Assembly: GCA_041398565.1 (NCBI GenBank)
Contig: JAWKUN010000007.1
Span: 70,089-134,088 of the forward strand
Reading direction: 5' to 3'
DNA length: 64,000 nt
Source of the DNA: DATGPD01 sp041398565
GTDB lineage: Bacteria; Planctomycetota; UBA1135; UBA2386
The notes beneath the pieces are model-generated. The model saw nothing but the letters and a program-made list of their open reading frames with translations. It did no database searches and had not been told where the DNA came from. Positions 54,487 to 61,704 of this stretch are shown one piece after another; position 1 is the stretch's first letter, and every line of letters starts with the position of its first letter. The position numbers were made by a program, and so were the translations under genes.

Positions 54487-55359
54487 ATGATGCGACACCT
54501 CGAGAACCTCCGTGCCGTGCTGACGGCCAGCGCGCTGGCCGCAAGTTCGCTCGCGCCGGCGCAGACGCCCTGCCAGCCGAACCTCGTACCCGACGGCGGC
54601 TTCAGTGCCACGCCGTCGACCTGGACGAAGGCCACTACCTTCGGCGCGATCTCGTTCCCGGCCGCGGCAAACGTGACCGGCTACGGCCTCAGCCCGGCGG
54701 TGCAGTTGACCACCGGCAACTCGGTCGTCATGGAGCAGACACTCTCGTTCCCGCTCGTGGCCGGGCGAACCTACGAGGTCTCCCTCGACATGCGCGTCCT
54801 GAGCCTGTCGGGGACACACGCGCTCTACCTGAGAGACAGCAGCGGGGCGTACCAGCGCCTGTTCGGCCTGGGCACCGCGTCCACGGGACGCTGGCGCTAC
54901 GCCAACCGATTCACCGTCGCGGCCAGCGACGCCTACCGCTTCGCGCTGGAGATGCTGGTGGGTGACGTCGAGTACGACAACGTACGGATCCGCGAGGCGA
55001 ACGGCGCCCCCTTGTTCAACGTCACCTCGACCACGCGCCGAACCGGGGTCTGGTCGCGCTGGAACGTGTTCGGTGCCCCGAACCAGGTGGTGGTCGTGGC
55101 GCTGGGAGTCCTCGGCCTCACCGTCGGTGCCCCGGTGCCTGGTTGCGGCAGCGTTCCACTCGAGTTTTTGCCCACGACCGGGCCAGTGGTCGCGCTCGGT
55201 CCCGTCACCCTCGGCACCACGGGGCTCTTCTCCAGCGACAGCCTGACGCACTTCCCCGTGCCACCCGAACTCGCCGGCGTACCGTTGCTGTGGCAACCGG
55301 TGGCGCTGCCCCTCAACGGCCCGTGCCAGATCGGCTGTCCCGAGCCGATCGCTTTCTGA
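54487..55359 (+). CDS. Secreted protein with carbohydrate-binding-like module
   Basis: About 290 residues. The start (MMRHLENLRAVLTASALAASSLAPAQ then TPC) is a signal peptide. The N-terminal half resembles a carbohydrate-binding-type jelly roll that begins with NLVPDGGFSATPSTW and has VAGRTYEVSLDMRVLSLSGTHALYLRD and YANRFTVAASDAYRFAL. The second half is a smaller domain with two Cys pairs (VPGCGSVPLEF, GPCQIGCPEP) and VGAPVPG-like turns, of the terminal type common in this genome. Either ATG of the MM pair may be used. Intact, though placed between IS66 and transporter remnants. Confidence 0.75.
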   Translation: MMRHLENLRAVLTASALAASSLAPAQTPCQPNLVPDGGFSATPSTWTKATTFGAISFPAAANVTGYGLSPAVQLTTGNSVVMEQTLSFPLVAGRTYEVSLDMRVLSLSGTHALYLRDSSGAYQRLFGLGTASTGRWRYANRFTVAASDAYRFALEMLVGDVEYDNVRIREANGAPLFNVTSTTRRTGVWSRWNVFGAPNQVVVVALGVLGLTVGAPVPGCGSVPLEFLPTTGPVVALGPVTLGTTGLFSSDSLTHFPVPPELAGVPLLWQPVALPLNGPCQIGCPEPIAF

Positions 55360-55385
55360 CCCGAGGCGAGGCCGCGGTCGACCCG

Positions 55386-56060
55386 CTACTTGAGGCCCTT
55401 CATCAGGCGCGACACGCCGAACGCCAGCACGAAGGCGTCGAGGCCGATGTAGACCCGGATCTTGGTCAGCAGCTCGAACACGTCCATGTACACCGGCAGC
55501 GCCTGCGCCGCCGTGAGCTGCTCGGTGGAGACGTCGCCGCTGCGGCCGGCGATCGCCGAGATCACGCCGGCGATGTAGCTGCCGTACGCCGTCGAGGTGA
55601 ACCAACCGCCCATCACCAGGCCGCCCTTGCCCTCGGGCGCGAGCTTCGTCATCGTCGACAACCCGACCGGCGACAGGCAGAGCTCGCCGGTGGTGTGGAT
55701 CACGTAGCACAGCACCAAGAACACCAGCGGCACGACGCCATTGGCAGCGAAGCTCCTGCCGAGGGTGAGCACCCAGAAGCCGAGCCCGACCTGCACGAGC
55801 CCCAGGGCGAACTTGAACGGCGCCGACCGGTTCCTGCCGCGCTCTTCCAGCCAGACCACAGCTTCGCGAACGGAACGCCGTGCGCGACGATGAAGATCGC
55901 GTTGAACGACTGCCCCCAGGCGTTGGGCATCTCCCAACCGAAGACCATGCGGTCGACGTTGGTCTTGGTGAACAGGTTGAGCGAGTTGCCCGCCTGCTCG
56001 AAGCAGGCCCAGAACACGGCGTTGGCGACCAGCAGGAACAGAAGCGCGACATCCGTCCCA
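55386..56060 (-). pseudogene. POT/PTR-family peptide transporter, truncated and frameshifted
   Basis: The upstream frame gives ALLFLLVANAVFWACFEQAGNSLNLFTKTNVDR and NAIFIVAHGVPFAKLW; after a shift near 55870 the next frame gives SAPFKFALGLVQVGLGFWVL, VPLVFLVLCYVIHTTGELCLSPVGLSTMTKLAP and GGLVMGGWFTSTAYGSYIAGVISAIAG. FWACFEQAG and the TTGELCLSPVGLS block are hallmarks of proton-dependent oligopeptide transporters (usual length about 500). Only the last five or six helices remain. The 5' end is lost near 56060. Non-functional. Confidence 0.8.
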
Positions 56061-56809
56061 TGCGGCGCCGACGGATGCCTCGGGGAAGTCCGCGGGTTCG
56101 CCCACCTCACGCCCGGACAACGCGCACGGATCGCGTCCCGCGTCGCGCGCGGAATCGACACGGTCGTTCCGTTGCCATAGGGCTCACCAGGACAGCGCGA
56201 GCCGGGGAGGCCGCAGGTGTGAACCGGAACGAGTCGCCAAAGGTCGGCGCCTCGGGCGACCCACACCCGAGCGTTCGGTTGCGGCTCCCGCTGCGGTGCG
56301 TTGCGACGTGTTCATGGCAGGGAATCCAGCACGCCGACGACGGCAGGCGGCAGATCCGATCCCTGTTCAAGTCGCTGTCGGGCACCAAGCGCAGAGCGTT
56401 CCCGGACAACAGCCCGGCTGCCCGCGGTCGCTTCCGGTGCGTTCTGCGCGGCGCACGATGCCGAGGCCAAGACGAGCCGCTCAAGGCAGGGTGCGGAAGT
56501 GGTGGTCCGGCCCACGACCACGGCTTGGATGCGGCACCCTTGCGGCTCGGAAACGACTCGTAGCGAGATCGACCGGCGGCGCGGGCGACTCGGTGCTCGG
56601 ACGGAGCGGCGTGGACCGCGCTCGAGAGCCGCCGCACGCCGCGACGTTCGGCGGTAGAACCCGGATCCTGGCCGAGGAACACGCTTGCCTGGCGACAGGA
56701 CGGCCGTCGCCTCCAATCCGACCGTCCGCCAAGTGAGGGAGGTCACCGGATGCCGACCCGTGGGTCGACGGGGTTCTGCCGACCTCGATGACGGGGAAGG
56801 GGCACTAGC
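56061..56809. other. Gene-free stretch, about 750 bases
   Basis: Short open frames on both strands give only Arg/Pro/Ala-rich translations with no domain. I see no tRNA-like fold and no repeat shared with the rest of the window. It probably holds decayed sequence upstream of the transporter remnant. Confidence 0.5.
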
Positions 56810-59800
56810 CTAGTTGCCCACCACCGCCAGCCAAGAGTTGGACAGTTCGAGCTGGAAGGTGGGCAGCAAGTGCGCCACCTGACACGCGACCACGACGCAC
56901 TGGAGCGCCGGATCCGGGGGGATCCGGTAGACTTGGGTGACGCTGCCGCTCGGCGGGACCACGAAGCTGGCCAGTGGCACCGTCGGCGCAAGCCAGTTGA
57001 TGCCACTGGCGCAGGCGGTGCCGAACGTGTGCAGGTCGAACTGGGCGCCGACCATCGGCACACCGAGGAAGGGCGTCGCGTAGGCGGTCGGCAACCCGTC
57101 GTCGCTCTGCAGGGTCATCGACACACCGATCACCGGATCCGAGAGGTCGAGGCTCGGGACCCGCGCCGGGTCGGTGCTGCAGCCGTGGCCGAAGACGCGT
57201 CCGGAGGCGCCGACGCAAACCGCCCACAGCTCGAGCCCCGTGACCCCGTCGGTGGCCCGGAAGCGCAGCTGGCCACCGGAGAAGGCCAGGTATTGTGGTC
57301 GGCTCGTCTCCGGCCCGGGGCGGACGTCGTACGCCTGCATGGTGCCGGCGGCAGTGCCGTCGGTACGCCATACCTCCTCGTCGATGAGGTCGTGACCCGC
57401 CGTGAAGTAGGCGAAGCGCGAGCCGGTAGAGACGAAGTAGCCGGGGTAGGTATGGCCGGGTCCTGGAGTGATGTCCTGGACCAACACCGTGCCGGCCGGT
57501 GTTCCGTCGGTGCGGTAGAGCTCCGTCCCGAGCGCATGCGTGCGGCCTTGGAAGTAGAACTCGCCGCGGTGCATGCCCAGCGCACCGCCCTGAACGCTCG
57601 CAGGTCCTGGCTCGAGGTCAGCGAGCAGGAACGTGCGTGCGGCGGTGCCGTCGGTCACCCACAGCTCACCGGATCCCGGGTAGGTACCAAACGTCGGATC
57701 CGTCGCCTGGAACACGAGCTTGCCGCCGGTGGCGCCGTACGGGCGGACGGACGACGGCGCGTTGCCCGGCGTGATGTCGCGCACGAGCTGCGTTCCCGCG
57801 GGGGTGCCATCGCAAACCCACAGCTCGGATCCGCTCGCCGCGGTGGTCGCCACGAAGAACAGCTTGTCGCCGGCGACGAAGAAGCGATAGGGGACCCAGC
57901 CCGGGACGCCAGGCTCGAGGTCCTTGAACAGCAGGGTGCCGGCCGAGGTGCCGTCGCTCGTCCATAGATCGAAGTCGCTGGTACCCGCGGCGCCGGCGAA
58001 CCACAGCTTGTCCCGGAACACGATCAACCTGCTTTCGCCGTCGCGCGACAGACCGTTGCCGCTGCCGGGGAGCAGGTCGATGACCATCTGCGTCCCGGCT
58101 GGGGTGCCGTCGCTCCGCCAAAGCTCGTAGCCGTGGCTGCCGTCGTTCGCGACGAAGTAACACTTGCCGTCGAGCGCGACGAACTTGTCAAGAAACGAAC
58201 TCGAAGCGCCGGGGTTGATGTCCTTGACGAGCCTGGTGCCGGCCAGGGTCGTGTCGGTGACCCACAGCTCGTTGCCGTGGCTGCCGTCGTCGCTGGCGAA
58301 GAGCACGAGGTCGCCGATCTGCAAGATCGGCCCGGGGTCGGCTCCGAAGCTGCTACCGGCCCCGGGGTTGATGTCCTTCACCAGCGTGGTTCCGGCCGCC
58401 GTCCCGTCGCTGATCCACAGTTCGTTGCCGACAATACCGTCGTCCGCCACGAAGAGCGACTTGCCGTAGAAGTCGGCCAACAAGTACGGGCGTGCGTCGG
58501 CCGTCGAGCCAATTGCCAGATCGAAGTAGATGTGCGTGCCGACAACGGTGCCATCGCTGACCCACGGCTCGCGCCCGAGCACGCCGTCGCTGCCGTTGAA
58601 GAACAGCTGCCCCGGCGTCGCGACGAGGTCGCTGGGAGCGCCGCCGACCGAGCCCGGCGTGGTGTCGCAAAGCAGGGTCGTTCCGCTTGTGGTGCCGTCG
58701 GAGATCCAAAGCTCTTCGCCATGCACCCCGTCGTCGGCCGTGAACACGACGCGCGACGCGTCGAGCGCCTTGAGGTTGCCGATCAACGTGTCGGTGCTGC
58801 CGGGCCGTATGTCCCGCACCATCACTGTGCCACTGACCGTGCCGTCGGTCATCCACAGCTCATGGCCGGCCGCGAAGGTGGTGGCCGTGAAGTACACGCG
58901 GCCCGCATGCGGCAGCAGCTGGCTCGGCCACGACGAGTAAGTGCCGGGATTGATGTCCACGAACATCCGGGTGCCCGCCGGCGTGCCGTCCGTGATCCAC
59001 AACTCGTCGCCGACGATGGGCGCCAAGGCACGGAACAGCACGTTGCTTCCCAGCGGCACGAAGTGGCTCGGCAGGCTGGAAACCGCACCGGGAACGATGT
59101 CGGCGAGCAGCACGGTGCCCGCCGCGGTGCCGTCGGTGACGTAAGGCTCTTGGCCCACGGCGGGGTCGCCGGCCCGGAAGAACACTTTGCTGCCGGCGGC
59201 GGTGATCTCGGCGATATAGCTGCTGCCCGGGCCGGGATTGATGTCCTTCAGCTCCACCGTGCCGGCGGTCGTGCCGTCGGTGATCCAGAGCTCCGTTCCA
59301 TTCGTCGAGGTCGCTCGGAACACAACGTTGCTGCCGATCGTCGCGAAGCCTAACGGAGTGCCGCTCGCAACTCCCGGGTTGATGTCGCGCAGCAGAAACG
59401 TGCCGGCCGTCGTCCCGTCCGTGATGTACAGTTCGGTACCGGTGCTCAGTTCGGTTGCCGAGAACAGCATCCGCGTCCCCAGCGGGTGGAACGAGCGCGG
59501 GATCGACTCGCCAGATGGGTTGATGTCCTTCAAAAGGCGCGTGCCCGCTACGCTGCCGTCGCTGATGAACAGCTCGCGACCCACGCTGCCGTCATCGCCC
59601 GAGAACAGGACCTGCGTTCCGAGCGCAGCGAGCTCGAACCCTTCCTCGACCAAACCCAGGCCCGAACCGGAGCCGGGGAAGAGGTCCTTGACCAGCGTCG
59701 GTGTGCCGGCAGGCAGGTCGATGCGGTGAAGCTCGCGACCGGTCGCTCCGAGTTGGGCTGTGAAGAACAGCCTGGGGCCCGCCACGACAAAGCCCTCCGG

Positions 59801-59908
59801 GAGCGACGAAGCAAAGGGTCCAGGCCGCGTGTTGATGTCCTTGACGAGGGTCGGCGACTGACTGACGAGAGCGGCACAGAACAGTGGCCAGGCCGTGGCA
59901 CGAATCAT
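56810..59908 (-). CDS. Secreted ELWxxDGTxxGT repeat protein, about 1032 aa
   Basis: A paralogue of the protein at 31.9-35.0 kb. A short signal (MIRATAWPLFCAALVSQ) precedes about 19 repeats with the fuller consensus ELWITDGTTAGTxLLKDINPG (for example ELYITDGTTAGTFLLRDINPG, ELWVCDGTPAGTQLVRDITPG), better conserved than in the first protein. The last 130 residues differ from that protein's end: GRVFGHGCSTDPARVPSLDL, FLGVPMVGAQFDLHTFGTAC and ALQCVVVACQVAHLL. The ATG at 59908 fits the signal. The position is isolated, with remnants on both sides. Surface or secreted; ligand unknown. Confidence 0.88.
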   Translation of the reverse strand: MIRATAWPLFCAALVSQSPTLVKDINTRPGPFASSLPEGFVVAGPRLFFTAQLGATGRELHRIDLPAGTPTLVKDLFPGSGSGLGLVEEGFELAALGTQVLFSGDDGSVGRELFISDGSVAGTRLLKDINPSGESIPRSFHPLGTRMLFSATELSTGTELYITDGTTAGTFLLRDINPGVASGTPLGFATIGSNVVFRATSTNGTELWITDGTTAGTVELKDINPGPGSSYIAEITAAGSKVFFRAGDPAVGQEPYVTDGTAAGTVLLADIVPGAVSSLPSHFVPLGSNVLFRALAPIVGDELWITDGTPAGTRMFVDINPGTYSSWPSQLLPHAGRVYFTATTFAAGHELWMTDGTVSGTVMVRDIRPGSTDTLIGNLKALDASRVVFTADDGVHGEELWISDGTTSGTTLLCDTTPGSVGGAPSDLVATPGQLFFNGSDGVLGREPWVSDGTVVGTHIYFDLAIGSTADARPYLLADFYGKSLFVADDGIVGNELWISDGTAAGTTLVKDINPGAGSSFGADPGPILQIGDLVLFASDDGSHGNELWVTDTTLAGTRLVKDINPGASSSFLDKFVALDGKCYFVANDGSHGYELWRSDGTPAGTQMVIDLLPGSGNGLSRDGESRLIVFRDKLWFAGAAGTSDFDLWTSDGTSAGTLLFKDLEPGVPGWVPYRFFVAGDKLFFVATTAASGSELWVCDGTPAGTQLVRDITPGNAPSSVRPYGATGGKLVFQATDPTFGTYPGSGELWVTDGTAARTFLLADLEPGPASVQGGALGMHRGEFYFQGRTHALGTELYRTDGTPAGTVLVQDITPGPGHTYPGYFVSTGSRFAYFTAGHDLIDEEVWRTDGTAAGTMQAYDVRPGPETSRPQYLAFSGGQLRFRATDGVTGLELWAVCVGASGRVFGHGCSTDPARVPSLDLSDPVIGVSMTLQSDDGLPTAYATPFLGVPMVGAQFDLHTFGTACASGINWLAPTVPLASFVVPPSGSVTQVYRIPPDPALQCVVVACQVAHLLPTFQLELSNSWLAVVGN

Positions 59909-60153
59909 GACGGTCACTCTACCCGCGCGCCGCGGCCTGCCGACGTGCCCAACCCATCCATCGATCCCACGGCCCGCGTCGCCGCAAGCTGTCACGCGCC
60001 GGGGGGGGGCTAGACTAGACTAGTCACTCCGCCGGTCGCTCGGTGCCCTTGGGAGACAACGTGGGGGTCACGGGGAACGGGCGCAGGAGCTGGCAGAGCG
60101 TGCCCGCAGGCTTTGGGCGAGGGCCTGGACTGTGCCAGCGCCGGCGGTTCTTT

Positions 60154-60277
60154 CTCACCGAGTAGAACACCCGCCCGTTCAAACCGTGGGACCGAGCACG
60201 GTGCAAGCCGCGCCCGAAGCCAACCCTGGCCCCACCAGGAACAAGCCCGAGACGCAGCTCGCTCTTCCTATCCCGCG
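60154..60277 (+). mobile_element. IS91-like 3' end fragment, copy 4 (tail only)
   Basis: 124 bases matching the noncoding tail of copies 1 and 3, from CTCACCG(A/C)GTAGA to the shared right end CTCTTCCTATCCCGC. A short loss near 60250 removes a few bases of the GAGGGACGCAG stretch. No transposase codons remain. Confidence 0.75.
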
Positions 60278-60582
60278 ACCAGCGTCTCCGGTGGCGTCGA
60301 CTACACGCGCGCGCTGACCTTGCGGCCGGACGGGACGTTCGCCAGCGCAGGTCTTGGTTTCGCCTCCGCGACCTTCGAGAACACGGCCGGCCAGTACGAC
60401 GGCGGCTTCTCGTCGGGCAGCCGCACCGACAAGACCGCCGGCAAGTACGAGTTTCGCGACGGGGTCTGATCCTGCGCGCCGACGACGGGTCGGAGGTGCG
60501 CCACAACGTGTTCCCCCTCCGCCCGCGCGTGCTGCTGATCGACGGCGTGGCCCATATCGGCGGCTCCAAGCCCGAGAAGTGA
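60278..60582 (+). pseudogene. Small beta-rich protein, C-terminal fragment with frameshift
   Basis: Right after the IS91-like end, frame A reads VDYTRALTLRPDGTFASAGLGFAS and TAGKYEFRDG, then a one-base shift at the GGGG run 60461-60464 leads to frame B, LILRADDGSEVRHNVFPLRPRVLLIDGVAHIGG, and a stop at 60582. Joined, KYEFRDG-LILRADDGSE looks like the end of a lipocalin-like or META-like beta-barrel. No start codon. Confidence 0.6.
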
Positions 60583-60968
60583 TGCTCGCGCCGGCTCGGC
60601 GGGCGACGCCCGTCGAGATCGTCGCGCGCGATCATTCGCGGCATCGTCTTCGGCCATCGGAGCGCTTCGCCCGCAGCTCGCGCTCGACGGCAACGCGATC
60701 GATCTGCGGTGGGAGGACGATCGCGATGCCGTGCAGGCGTCGACCTCGATCGCGCGCCCGACGGCGGCCCCACCTGGCTGGCGGCGGCGTTGCGTCGAAG
60801 CTCTGCAGCGAGGCACCAAGTACTGTTGCCCGCGATTCCGCCCCGACGAGCCGCGCCGGTTCGCCCGCAACATGCGGGCGCCACGGGTCCGAGAGACGGA
60901 GCGTAGGCGGATCGCTCCGAGGAGATGGCGGCGCTGCGCCGCGGGCACGTATCCCCCCCGCAACTTGC
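60583..60968. other. Gene-free stretch, about 390 bases
   Basis: No supported coding sequence. A short stretch near 60670-60730 translates to PQLALDGNAIDLRWEDDRDA in a plausible style but without start, stop or family. Possibly more decayed coding DNA. Confidence 0.45.
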
Positions 60969-61550
60969 TCATTCCGCGCCGCGGAGGTGACGACCGAGCC
61001 GCAGCAGCGCGCGTGCGTGCAGGCGTTGGGCCTGCCGCTCGCCACAACCCAGCAGCGCGGCGATCTCGACGAAGCTCCGACCTTCGAGGTCGCGCAGCTC
61101 CACCAGTCGCTGCTCGTCCGCGGCGAGCCGGGCGAAACCCTCGTAGAGCGCGAGGGCGGCGTCGACCGAGAGCGTCTCGGCCTGCGCGCGGTCCGGCTGA
61201 GCCCCCTCGACGAGCCAGCTCGAGAGCGCCGACAGCGCCGCCTCTCGCGGCCGACGCAGCTCCTGGCGGATCTGGTTGCGGGCGATGGCCGTGAGCCAGC
61301 GCAGGAAGGAGTCGGCGCCGCGCTCCTCGAAGCGCGGCAGGGCCGGCAGCGCGGCCGCGAAGGTCGCGTGCAGGAAGTCGTCCGACTCGGCCACCTCCCG
61401 GGCCTCCCGCCCCATCATCCAGCGGATTCGGTGCAGCAACGGCTCGCGAACCCGTGCGAACAGCTCGCTGCCGGCCACCGTGTCGCCGCCGCGCCAGCGT
61501 TCGATCAGCAGCGGCAATTCGTCATCGGTCGGGTCATGCGACGGCGGCAT
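60969..61550 (-). CDS. ECF-type RNA polymerase sigma factor
   Basis: A 193-residue sigma factor with regions 2 and 4 only. Region 2 includes LFARVREPLLHRIRWMMGREAREVAESDDFLHATFAAAL and FLRWLTAIARNQIRQELRR; region 4 includes LYEGFARLAADEQRLVELRDLEGRSFVEIAALLGCGERQAQRLHARALLRL, whose end is the helix-turn-helix. The fit is to planctomycete-type ECF proteins. It is divergent from a Ser/Thr kinase gene with a gap of 154 bases, which suggests joint control. No anti-sigma gene is nearby. The ATG at 61550 (MPPSHDPTDDELPLL) fits. Confidence 0.9.
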   Translation of the reverse strand: MPPSHDPTDDELPLLIERWRGGDTVAGSELFARVREPLLHRIRWMMGREAREVAESDDFLHATFAAALPALPRFEERGADSFLRWLTAIARNQIRQELRRPREAALSALSSWLVEGAQPDRAQAETLSVDAALALYEGFARLAADEQRLVELRDLEGRSFVEIAALLGCGERQAQRLHARALLRLGRHLRGAE

Positions 61551-61704
61551 GGACAGATCTCAGTGGATGTCACGGCCGAAAGCAATTCGGCCTGCGACAC
61601 GGCCGCCGCACCGATCGCTCCGGCGCGCTTCCCGTATCCCGTTCGCACGTGGCCCCGTCGGCTCCCCGACGCGCGACCACGCGGCGGTCCATTGACACCC
61701 GACC

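Noticed and set aside
60002..60030. Run of nine G followed by CTAGACTAGACTAG
   Set aside because: Too short for a feature; the G-run may be a sequencing artefact upstream of a gene start.
60024..60130. A protein-like end reading PFPVTPTLSPKGTE on the minus strand
   Set aside because: This is the familiar translation of a noncoding repeat type, and no gene body supports it.
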